Shown piece after piece: positions 43,725 to 52,707 of a stretch of 60,000 nucleotides of DNA (the stretch's first letter is position 1; the number at the start of each line of letters is the position of its first letter). The stretch spans positions 31,188,001 through 31,248,000 of the forward strand of contig CM060733.1 in assembly GCA_030704615.1 (NCBI GenBank), written 5' to 3'. The stretch comes from Takakia lepidozioides (lineage: Eukaryota; Streptophyta; Takakiopsida; Takakiales; Takakiaceae). Under the pieces are notes generated by a model that ran no database searches, was not told where the DNA came from, and was given only the letters and a program-made list of their open reading frames with translations. A program made the position numbers and the translations under genes.

Positions 43725-44690
43725 ATGGCATGCATCTGCATTTCTGTGTATCTTGGCAGTGGAAGGCCAGGTTGGACCTGCGATCAAGTGTCTGAGGACC
43801 CTGAGGCCAACAATGAGCAAGGTGGCGCCAAAGATATACATAAGGATTCAGCTGTGTTGGACTATCTTCGCACTGGAGACACGGCAGCCACTGTGACTGC
43901 CAAGGAGAGGGATCGGATCCTACAACGAGCCAAGAGGTTCAAGTGGGAGGGGACACACCTGCTCCGAGTGTGGGAGGATGGTCGAGTGAGGATTGTGCCT
44001 CACCCAACACAGCGGGCACGGTTAGTGCGGCATGCCCATGAGGAGTTGGGGCATTTTGGGGTGTGACGCACTCATAGCCTACTACAGGGGCAGTATTGGT
44101 GGCGTGGTATGCACACAGAGGTGCAACAATTTGTGGCTAGGTGCATGGTGTGTGACAGGGTGCGTGCTTCATTCAACGCCCCTACTCCACAATTGCACCC
44201 TCTTCCGATCATGGGATTGGGCTACAGGTGGAGTCTTGACTTCGCAGGGCCATTGCCACTGACCATGCGCACAACAAGTACGTGTTGGTGATGGTGGAGC
44301 ACTTCTCCAAGTGGATTGAGTTGGTTCCATTGCCTGATAAGGCTAGTGAGGGAGCTGCGTATGCATTCTTGGATTGTGTGCTTAGTCGATTCGGTGCTCC
44401 AGCTGAGGTACTCACAGACCAAGGGAGAGAGTTCTTGGGGGAGTTTCAGGCTTTGTGTGACAAGGCCTTGATAGACCACCGTACCACTTCTCGGGATCAT
44501 CCTGAGGCCGATGGCTTAGCAGAGAGAGTTGTTCAGACAGTAAAGAGGGGTTTGCGCAAGTATGGCTTGCAGAAGGGACACCTAGGAGATTGGGACCTTC
44601 AGTTACCCTGGTTAGCCATGGGCTACAGATTCAGCAAGCAAGCATCACTTGCCTCCTTCTCACCATACTTTCTTCTCTTTGGCTGAGAGC
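43725..44690 (+). pseudogene. A7 integrase: HHCC finger and catalytic core
   Basis: The HHCC zinc finger (HEELGHFGV ... CMVCD) is interrupted by TGA at 44064, where A5 has CGA (VRRTHSLL). The core follows: first Asp in WSLDFAGPLP, a frameshift near 44270, the second Asp in VLTDQGREF and the Glu in HPEADGLAERV, giving a complete D,D,E triad across two frames. A TGA at 44684 replaces the Arg of LFGREPDLP that is intact in A3, A5 and A6. The enzyme would insert the cDNA into chromosomes. This copy is inactive. Confidence 0.88.
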
Positions 44691-45275
44691 CGGATTTGCC
44701 TACATCCATTCGCAGAGAAGATGCTACAGTTCTTAACCTTGACGATCCGGACGTGTGGGCACGTGCATGTGAGCAGTGTGCAGAGTTGTTCAAGAAAGTC
44801 ATGCCCATGGCTTTCGAGAACCTTGCCATTGCACAACACCGTGATACGTTGAGGTATGCTACCATACGTGTGGGGGCTATCATCCTGGGGTTCGGAGATT
44901 CAACCCTGGTGACTATGTCTATCTGCAGCAGACTGCTCCTACGACTTGGATGTGACTGCAGGACGTGTTATTTTGAGGGTTCGAGAGGTCTTGCCCTCAG
45001 GCGTCTTGGTCTTGGAGGGTCGGGATGGCATAACTTGGAGGGACCATGTGCGTAATTGTGCGCCATCTCACCTTCCGAATGTCGATGGTAGGATTGACCC
45101 AAACATGGCAGTGGTATCTGCAGGTTTGAGGTGCATGTTGTGTGGGTCTGCTAGAGGGGCAGCCACCATGCTGGTGTGTGATCGATGCTCTAGCGGTTGG
45201 CATATGGGATGCTTGACTCCCCCTCTTGAGATGGTTCCGGATGGGGATTGGTTATGTCCACATTGCATTGGATAG
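44691..45275 (+). pseudogene. A7 integrase C-terminal domain with PHD finger
   Basis: After FENLAIAQHRDTLRYATIR and a frameshift near 44870, the frame from 44946 reads a small beta domain (GRVILRVREVLPSGVLVLEG), in the position of the GPY/F module. A PHD zinc finger follows: Cys at residues 63, 66, 78, 81, His 86, Cys 89, Cys 104, Cys 107 of that frame (LRCMLCGSA, LVCDRC, GWHMGCL, DWLCPHC), at 45132-45266. The frame ends directly after the finger. PHD fingers typically bind histone H3 tails, and chromoviruses carry a chromodomain at this position. The same finger is in A5. Confidence 0.88.
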
Positions 45276-45620
45276 TGGGAGTGGATACAACCATGAAAGG
45301 CTAACAAGAAACGCAAGGCCCAGCTACTAGGAGACCTTGAACACACGAGGTTCTGGCTCAAGTTCACAGATTGCAAGACGGCGACTAACGATGGGGCTAC
45401 TCTTGTACCCGGCCTCTTGGTCTATAGAGTTTGAGTACAATAGGGACAGTGATAGAGGACTTAGTACGGCTGTGGCTATTACATCTTGTAGCTATCTGGA
45501 GTTAGAGGGACCTATCCACCAGCTAGGGGGGCGATTGTGGCAGACTACTTTATTGTGCATATATGTGTGGTGTGGTTTGGACAGCGATGTAGTTGTGTAG
45601 CGATACGTATGCGCACGACA
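45276..45620 (+). other. A7 3' untranslated region and terminus
   Basis: It contains a purine tract AGCTAGGGGGGCGATTG at 45521-45537, which looks like a plus-strand primer. Only 85 bases follow to the end of the element (…TTGTGTAGCGATACGTATGCGCACGACA). The equivalent stretch is about 160 bases in A2 and similar in A5 because of CACTAGTCC-type repeats. It does not contain the TGTCAAG start of the 5' region. Confidence 0.65.
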
Positions 45621-46842
45621 TTCCTTTTATGCGCGACAAGGGTAATGGTAGAGGTTGGGGCTTCCAGACGGGATTCCAGATTGGCTTTTCTGGGTATACC
45701 TCTACTTCCTCCTTTCCCTCTCTGTTGGGTAAAGGTCTGTTCCATGTGGCTTCTCCTCTTTTATCGTCCGATGCTGAACTTTAGCCAGTTCAGTCGGATC
45801 TACTGGACGTTGATGAACAAATTCACCCCATCAACATGGAGACAGTTAGAAATCAGACTGCCAAGATCTAATCCAGGGGAGCTCTCTTGCATTTTCCTGG
45901 TAGGTCAATGGATCGTAAATGGATGAGAGAGTGGGTTTTTGAGCATTTGGGTGGTGATGGGCAATTGCGACAACTTTTCTGCATCTCCATGGGTAGGGGG
46001 TTTTTTACGGTGATGTTTGAAACGCAAGCTGCTGCTACTTGGGCTCTGTCCTTTAATCCTCACCTGTCTTGCCGCGGGCTTGCCACAAAGTTCATATTTT
46101 TCCGTGGTCCCAAGACTTGGGTCACAAGAATGGTACCTGTTGTAGTTCGCGCATTATCTCCTTGCCCTTTCTGCCTTGTCAATATCCTGCCTCATTACCT
46201 GAGATAGGCACAAGATTTGGGGACTATCTAGGTTGTTTAAGTGTGTTTGATCCAGAGGCCTCCAATTCCATGGTAGCAGAGATGACTGGTTGGGCCCTCT
46301 TTCCAACATCAGCAGAGTTAGGGATGTTTCTGCTCCCAAAATTGTTGTCTTAATGCCGGACTCGGCCATCGTCCCCAAGGCAATCAGGCTCCCCTCTTTG
46401 GTCGCGTCTTTTATCACTGTAGCAGTGTATGAAGAGAAGTTCTCCATACTTGTCACGGATGTAATGGCGTTGGTCATTTTAAGCGGAGTGCCAGTTTTTT
46501 AAACGGAAACGTGACTCTGCTGCTGCCTCGGTTCCCCTGCCTCCGATGGGCTCTCCTCTGCACTCTCCCTCTCCCTCTCCTCCTCTACCCCCAATTCCTC
46601 CCTCTTCCTCTCATGTGCTGACTCTGGCCATCAACCAGCTGGTAATGACCTCCTCTCCCCCTGCATCTAGGTCTCCTCAGGCCTCCAAATGTCAAAGGAC
46701 CCCTGTTAAATATGCAAATCCCCTAGGGTCTCCTCGGATGGGTCTTTGCATTTCTCCCAGTATTGATATTATGGAGAAATCGCTTCTCCCGCTGGTCTTT
46801 TCAATTTCACAGTTCTGGGAATCCACGAGTCCTACCTTTTAG
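45621..46842 (+). pseudogene. LINE ORF1-like gene, 3' part (DUF4283-like, CCHC, Pro/Ser-rich)
   Basis: It continues the frame broken at 34593. A DUF4283-like fold is suggested by WVFEHLGGDGQLRQLFCISM, GRGFFTVMFETQAAATWAL and the NILPHYL block. It is followed in another frame by a zinc knuckle CHGCNGVGHFKRS, whose last Cys is Ser, near 46460. A Ser/Pro-rich segment (46546-46700) ends the region. Plant L1-type LINEs have this layout in ORF1, an RNA-binding protein. Several stops and frameshifts are present. Confidence 0.55.
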
Positions 46843-48235
46843 GATAGTTTGGCGTTGCGTTGTCTCAGGCTTCCGTCTTTTAGCGATCTCCAGATAGCTG
46901 CAATGAATGCGTCCTGGAAATGAACAAGTAGGTTGTTGGGAACAAGTAGTCACCATGGATGGAACACTGCCCCTTTGACTATCATTACCGCAGGATTTTG
47001 GGTGGAGGGGGGACGACAGTTGACCGTCGACGTAGCAGGTGGTAGCGGCCACGCGGGTGGGATTTTGCGGCGGGGGGCAATGCAGGGGTTGGAGTCGGGG
47101 GCTTGTGAGGCCCTCCCCAAAATGCCGACGAACACGGGGATGGCTCGAATGAGCTGGCCCTGGCAAATAATGGGAAACCTCGACGTGGCCCGGAAAACGT
47201 CGCCGGATTCAGGCGAAATTCCGGCCACCGATTGCTTGACCTGGAGGAGGCCGGAAATTTCACAAAATCCCACATCCCAAATGCAATTTAGGGAATTTTG
47301 GGGAAATTCTTGGGCAGGCTTGTGTAGTTCTTGGCCTATGAGGGACTGACCGTTGGAATTCCCAAATGAAGGAGAATTTGGGGTCCCAATGGGGCCCATA
47401 TTTCCTTTGCAAATTCTCTTTTTGGACCCCCATTCCAATCACATACAAAGCAGCCCCGCTTTCATTTTGGCAGATTGGGGTGAAATTTGGTGTGAGGGTT
47501 TGGGATTGTGCACTTCACAGGAATATAGCACTTTTTCTCCCAGGAAAATTTGGGATCATGGATAATTTGCTTGGTCAAACATGAACTTTTGCGTTGTTTT
47601 TTCTATTTAAAAAAAAATGCACCGTCTTCAAATGTTATAATCTCCCAAACTACACGGTGGAATCTCCCTAAATTTGGGGGGCTTGTGCATCTTGTAGGTA
47701 GGAAGCAGTTTATACGGTTCATCCACGTGGATGAACGTTGGTGGGCAGGTAGCCGCTGACGTGTGAGGGTGGGTCCCGGAATTGTCCAAAAATCCAAAAA
47801 CACCTCTCGTCCTTTAGGGGTTAATCCTCAACAAAAGAAAGATTGAAAGTGGCCAGCTTGCACCTCTGGTTCGGATAGAGCCCATTCCTGAAAGGGGGCA
47901 GTACCTGTAAAGGGAAAAGGCTCTTATGAGGTAGTGGATATGTAGAATGTCGGGGCATAACCTTGCTAGACAACGACATGGGATATCGAGACATGCAGGG
48001 TAGGAGTCATGGAGGTATTGTGTGGTCGGGTGGTCTACCTTGAAACGTACTTGCATTGTTACATACATTGTTAACGATTACAGTTCTTCGCGTTATCCGT
48101 CACGGTTCGCCTTGTGTTTGGGCCTTATGGCAGCCTATGGACTTTAAGGGTTTTAATTTGTTTCCCTTCAATGATCTTAATAAAGTTTATCCAGGGCCAC
48201 TGTCCCTGTGCACTTAAAATAAAATAAAAATTGTG
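46843..48235 (+). other. LINE remnant interior and 3' tail
   Basis: No endonuclease or RT of a LINE is visible, so ORF2 is deleted or replaced. Bases 48060-48235 resemble a LINE 3' end: AATAAAG, then CCAGGGCCACTGTCCCTG and an (AAAAT)n tail. The same phrase precedes an A-rich tail at 24303-24360. Short frames at 46933-47584 are not recognised. Confidence 0.4.
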
Positions 48236-48576
48236 ACGCCTTGGGGGTTCAGGGTTCAAACCCGCTTCCTTGCCTCATTTGTGGATTGTTCGTGACGGTA
48301 TGGCTGGGCGTTGTTCGTCTTGGAGGTCTCATGGCCCATAAATGAAAAGGGATTACTTTCCCCCCCTCCTCAAGTGCCTGAATTTTCCTCTACTTTCCAA
48401 AAAATAAAAATCATAAAAAAATCCGGACAGCCGCACAATAGGGAAAGAAAAATATGGACTGCCAAAATTGGGACCGCCAGGCGGCAGTCAGCCATATGTT
48501 TTCCTTTTTATTTGTATATGTAGAAATAGCCACCCTTCCATCTACAATTTTCTTTGTCGAGGCTCAGTTTCCACTT

Positions 48577-48720
48577 GAGCAGGTGGCGCAGTTGTTCTGT
48601 ATTTATGCCTTGACTGTGCATAATCTGAGGGATGCTGGGTTCAATCGTTCAATCCTTGAACATGTGCCTTCAACCGGGCATTGGCTGGTCGATGGGCTGT
48701 CTGTTGAGCAGTAGGCTCTG
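48577..48720 (+). repeat. possible tRNA-derived SINE
   Basis: GAGCAGGTGGCGCAGTTG resembles an A box (TRGCNNAGYGG with one mismatch), and GGGTTCAATC at 48637-48646 resembles a B box about 50 bases later. The sequence does not close into a cloverleaf, so a decayed SINE is more likely than a tRNA gene. Confidence 0.35.
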
Positions 48721-50098
48721 CCAACATATGAAAGTATTTTTCACCCCCCCCTTAAACAAGTACAGAGGACCCTAAAAGAAAATGTTGTTTAGCTTGCACA
48801 ATCCTGCGCTATGATACCATACCAGATTTTGTATGGGTGAGGCAGAAGCCAAAAAACTGAAGCCTTCACTCAAAAAAGCTTCTTCAAAGCTCAAATTACA
48901 CACTTTGTCAAATCCAAAAACTACAAACTAAAACCCTACTAAAACAGTAAAATCTCTCCATTCAAGGTAAAGAGTAGACAACCTTCAACCCACAAGAAGC
49001 TATCACCATATCTCACTCTCACTCTCACTCTTTCATGAATCCAACAACAAAACAGGCAGAAAGGACAACAGGAAGGCAACTCTGTTTTATCTTCCCATCA
49101 AGAATTTCTGCCTCCTGCCCAATGACTAAGTAGCCAACTTATCAAATTGTGTCAAAAGCCCACACCCTAAACATTCTAACCCTTCAATCCTGGAATAGTT
49201 ACTGGCCTTCATTTAAGTTCATCCTGCTGTATTTTCTCTCTCATCAATACTACAAACATTTTAAGTTCCTCCTTCCTCCCATTTTCTCAACATCAGATTC
49301 AACCAGCACAGAAAAAGCTAAAACACATGGAATACCACTTGTTAGGCTTCCTTCTACAGATGGAAGAAATTTTGTGCAACAACTTTCCTGATCAATGCAA
49401 GATATGGACACTGCTTGCGTCCAACAACCCACCTCCTTGATGCTGCTGCTGAGATGGCTCGAGTAAATTGGTAGCTTAAGTCTCCCCTTCTCATGCTGGA
49501 GGAGATACCCAGCAGAAAAGCCCTTCAGTGGTTTTCCTCTCAATCTTTGCAAAGACCTAAGCTTGTAAAATCAAAACTGCTTCCTGCTTCCACCTATACT
49601 TTTAACAAGGCTGCATTTCTTTACAGTTTACAACAATTGCAGTTCAAATCCAGGAAATTCACTTTACCCAATGTCCCAAATGGATCCTGTCTTCACCAAC
49701 AGACCTAACTAAGGACAGCAAAGACGTACTTGACCATGACTCTGAGCAAATACTTGTGCCTATTGCTTAGTGCATGCCAAGACAAGTCTAGTGTGCAGTG
49801 CGTGCCCCTACCTGCTAACACCCAAATGGCAGGTGATCACTTCCTATCTGCTACCATGGTGAACACATTCTTTATCCCCAATCTCTTTTTGTTGGGTGGC
49901 TATTGCATTGTGACTGCTGGAACCAATTGCTACAACCGATGGAGACCTCCCAATCTCTGTTTAGTCAGCGTTGCGGGATTGCTGGCCCATGAATACCTCC
50001 CCAAATGCTGTGAAGAATGGACATCGTTTTCAGTCCAATCCCTCAGTGGTGGGTGGTAAAGGGTCAATGCCTAATTGCAATGACCAATTACATCTTCC
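48721..50098. other. intergenic / 3' flank of the PI-PLC gene
   Basis: AT-rich sequence with repeated CTCAC units at 49013-49030. No additional gene is supported. The part near 50098 probably contains the 3' untranslated region of the neighbouring minus-strand gene. Confidence 0.4.
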
Positions 50099-51175
50099 TT
50101 ATCTGCAAATCTTCTCTCTTGGCAGGTCAAGGATCATTGACCAGTTGGTATTACTGGATGCACTTTCTTCACGTGCAACCACTTTACCTTTGTCAATCTC
50201 CCCCTCAGCAGCCCCTCCCTGTTCTGGGATCAGAGGCTCCTTTGAGAATCTGGCTATGGTGACCCCAATACAGGTATCAATGAAGTCCTTTTCAACGAAA
50301 TCCTCCACAAAAACCTGCAGCCGGTCTCCAAGTCCTTGCCTAAAAGCTTCAGACACAAACAAGCGGGCATAACCCCGGATCCGATTAGTGACTGGATACA
50401 CACACATCACGGGGCCGCTTACTTGGGGAGTGGCTGTGTTTTCGACACGGTAAAAGTAGCTTCTTTTGTCATTGGGTGGCTGCTTCCCGAGGTTGTCCAG
50501 GTTGCAATTGAACTTGGTGAGAGGAAGATCTGTATCCATCCAATCATCTTTCAAGTATGCAGAGCTCCATAGGGGGCTGCCTGGGGAAGGGACTGGTGCC
50601 TTTCGGGGTTTCCACACACAGAAGATTCTCTTAGGGAGCAGTTCCAACAAGGGTTTGTCAAACATTTTCTCATCTTGCAGGATCAGATAGTCCCCAAGCT
50701 GCTCAATAAGCCATTGATCAAAGTTCGGCGGGTCCAAATGCTGGCACCCTGTTCGAATCTCGAGAATAAGGAACTCAAATTTTGTTTCTGCCAAAAACTT
50801 CTTGATATCATTCACCACCACACCCACCTGGTAGCTGGTTAAAGGGCCGTGACACACTTTTCTGTTCTCCTGCACGCGAATGTCCAGCACCCGAGCCCCC
50901 TTCACAAGCTGTTGATAAATTGAAAGCTTCTGGCATTGCGCAAATGGCCTGGAAATGCCAGGAAAGCCCATCCTGTTGGTGGCAGAATCATGTGTGCCCG
51001 GCCACACTAAGTCCCGCACCTTCATTTTATCTAACTGCAGCGTGGCCATCCATTCCTTGTGATTTGGGTGCTGGTAATTGGATCCTGGAAAGTTGGTGCC
51101 CTGTGCCTGCTCCCTCATTTTCAGCTGCTTCTCCTCTGCTATCACACTTTTCTGTTTTGCAATCTGGCCCCCCAT
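50099..51175 (-). CDS. PI-PLC X domain-containing protein
   Basis: An uninterrupted frame of 358 codons from ATG at 51175. The X domain spans about residues 45-330. It has WPGTHDSATNRMG with the first catalytic His (62), LDIRVQEN (Asp98, Arg100) and VCHGPLTSY with the second His (109). EFLILEIRTG and the downstream barrel strands follow. There is no Y domain, EF-hand or C2 domain, so it belongs to the short PLCXD-type group, not the classical plant PI-PLCs. There is no signal peptide, and the N-terminus is basic and charged. The role in phosphoinositide cleavage is inferred from the family. It is divergently arranged with the bL12 gene. The frame is intact and probably expressed. Confidence 0.9.
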   Translation of the reverse strand: MGGQIAKQKSVIAEEKQLKMREQAQGTNFPGSNYQHPNHKEWMATLQLDKMKVRDLVWPGTHDSATNRMGFPGISRPFAQCQKLSIYQQLVKGARVLDIRVQENRKVCHGPLTSYQVGVVVNDIKKFLAETKFEFLILEIRTGCQHLDPPNFDQWLIEQLGDYLILQDEKMFDKPLLELLPKRIFCVWKPRKAPVPSPGSPLWSSAYLKDDWMDTDLPLTKFNCNLDNLGKQPPNDKRSYFYRVENTATPQVSGPVMCVYPVTNRIRGYARLFVSEAFRQGLGDRLQVFVEDFVEKDFIDTCIGVTIARFSKEPLIPEQGGAAEGEIDKGKVVAREESASSNTNWSMILDLPREKICR

Positions 51176-52038
51176 GCTTGTAATCTACCACTGGTGCAAT
51201 GGAAACAAAGGCAAATAATTACGAATCCTATCTTTAACCCATATTTCTCTGCAACTCTGATTCCTGCGCAGAAGCACAAGCCCTGAGCTGGCAATGAAAC
51301 CTCTCTCTCTCCCTCTCTCTCTCTCTCTGCAGACAAGGACAGATGCCCAGCCTAACCAAGGACAAATTGAAATGTTACGCTAGATTCAGGTATATAGTAA
51401 ATGTCAACATTCAACAAGACTACAGAAGTCGAGATGAAATTGAACATCACAAAAGTACAGCATCTCAATGATCGACATAGAGACGCTCACGCAGACCTTT
51501 GACATGCAACGCAGAGTTGTTCGCGTGAGGGCACGCAGAAACAAGCCACACTGCCCCTGGGACCACACGATTACCCAACCCCCCACACACCTTTCCAATC
51601 TCCCTCTTCCGTCGTGGTTTTGAACTTCGAAGAAGAAAACTGCAAGTTCTGTAAGAGAGGATGGGTTTCTCTCATGCCACAGATCCAGTCTCGTTACAGG
51701 AGCAGCGAGACGGTTTGACGTGCGTGGACGTCTATAAACGGCCGACGCTCACGTTTGCATGGTGCCGGAGCTGCTCCGGCACGTCCGGTTGTCTTCCCTA
51801 CAGCCGCCAGAAACCCTCCGACGTTGGAGGGCATTGTAAACAAGCCTGGAGCAGGTGCAGGCAGAAGAGAGAAATTCAACAGCCTGGTGCTACCGCCCAC
51901 AAGGCATGGTGGCATACAATTGTGAGAGAGAGGAGTTGTTGGGAGAGAGATGATGTCGTGAGTGAGTAGGCAGCTGGGGAGGCACATGAAAAAGTGGGTA
52001 AGGCATAGAAGAAGGCAGGGCCAAGGGAATTTCCTGCT
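51176..52038. promoter_or_regulatory. divergent promoter region between PI-PLC and bL12 genes
   Basis: The start codons of two intact genes face away from each other across 863 bases. The region contains a (CT)n run at 51300-51330 close to the PI-PLC start, and CT microsatellites are common in plant 5' untranslated regions. No TATA box can be assigned with confidence. Confidence 0.5.
51300..51330. repeat. (CT)n microsatellite
   Basis: CTCTCTCTCTCC-type repeats in the probable 5' untranslated region of the PI-PLC gene (GA-rich on the transcribed strand). Confidence 0.9.
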
Positions 52039-52707
52039 ATGAGTCAATTCTGGCGTCGTCCTGCCGCCTGCTCGTCACTGTTGCGGTCTGCTCATCACAT
52101 CGCAGCACGTCCGCTTCACTTTCTCTCTCATGATGCTGCAAGCATCTCCTCCAAGCCCTCGGCTTGGGAACCCACTTCCTTTTTCCAGTCTTTCCCAGTG
52201 TCCAAGGTTGGCGCCTCGAGGGCACTGGGTACTACTGCAGCCGCCAGCGAACCTGACTATGATCCCACAGAGGCAAGGACCCCGCCCTCGGAGAAGATCC
52301 ACAAGCTGGTTGATGAGATTTCAAGCCTCACTCTACTGGAAGTTTCGGATCTCACGACACTCTTGAAGAAGAAATTGGGGTTGCCGGCTGGAATGGGAAT
52401 GATGCCTATGGGCATGGGAATGATGCCTGGGATGGCTGGCACGACTGCTGCTGGGGCTGCAGCCCAGGCTGCCGAGGAGGTGAAACCAGAGAAAACAGCC
52501 TTTGATGTGAAGTTGGAGAAATTTGAGGCAGCCTCAAAGATTAAGATCATTAAAGAGGTGCGAACGTTCACAGCGCTCGGGCTTAAAGAAGCGAAAGAGC
52601 TCGTAGAGAAGACCCCCGCTTTATTAAAGCAAGGAGTGAGCAAGGAAGAGGCGGAGCAAATCATCGAGAAGCTGAAGGCTGTGGGAGGGACGGCAATCAT
52701 GGAGTGA
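52039..52707 (+). CDS. mitochondrial ribosomal protein bL12 (L7/L12)
   Basis: An intact single-exon frame of 222 codons. Residues 1 to about 65 are rich in Arg, Ser and Ala with almost no acidic residues, as in a mitochondrial presequence. The dimerising N-terminal domain follows ([19 protein letters not shown], 87-105), then a Gly/Met hinge ([15 protein letters not shown], about 118-132). The globular C-terminal domain is at 150-222 ([44 protein letters not shown]). It forms the ribosomal stalk that recruits translation factors. Mitochondrial rather than plastid location is inferred from the presequence and the Met-rich hinge. It shares a promoter region with the PI-PLC gene. Confidence 0.93.
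   Translation: MSQFWRRPAACSSLLRSAHHIAARPLHFLSHDAASISSKPSAWEPTSFFQSFPVSKVGASRALGTTAAASEPDYDPTEARTPPSEKIHKLVDEISSLTLLEVSDLTTLLKKKLGLPAGMGMMPMGMGMMPGMAGTTAAGAAAQAAEEVKPEKTAFDVKLEKFEAASKIKIIKEVRTFTALGLKEAKELVEKTPALLKQGVSKEEAEQIIEKLKAVGGTAIME

Larger units (their letters stand above)
34594..45620 (+). mobile_element. family A copy A7: full-length Ty3/gypsy-like element with DNMT and PHD
   Basis: The element of 11,027 bases starts TGTCAAGTTAAATAAG, ends GTATGCGCACGACA, and is flanked by TTCC at 34590-34593 and 45621-45624. Order: 5' region, leader, gag, protease, methyltransferase, UAG, RT, RNase H, integrase, GPY/F-like domain, PHD finger, 3' region. The RT type and the RT-RH-integrase order place it in Ty3/gypsy. 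No repeat of the 5' region occurs at the 3' end. The first four bases are the reverse complement of the last four (TGTC/GACA). Frame breaks in gag, at the gag-protease junction, RT and integrase make it non-functional as it stands. Confidence 0.9.

Noticed and set aside
47230-47250. ATTGCTTGACCTGGAGG similar to the end of the methyltransferase
   Set aside because: The match is limited to about 14 bases with unrelated flanks, so it is probably coincidence.
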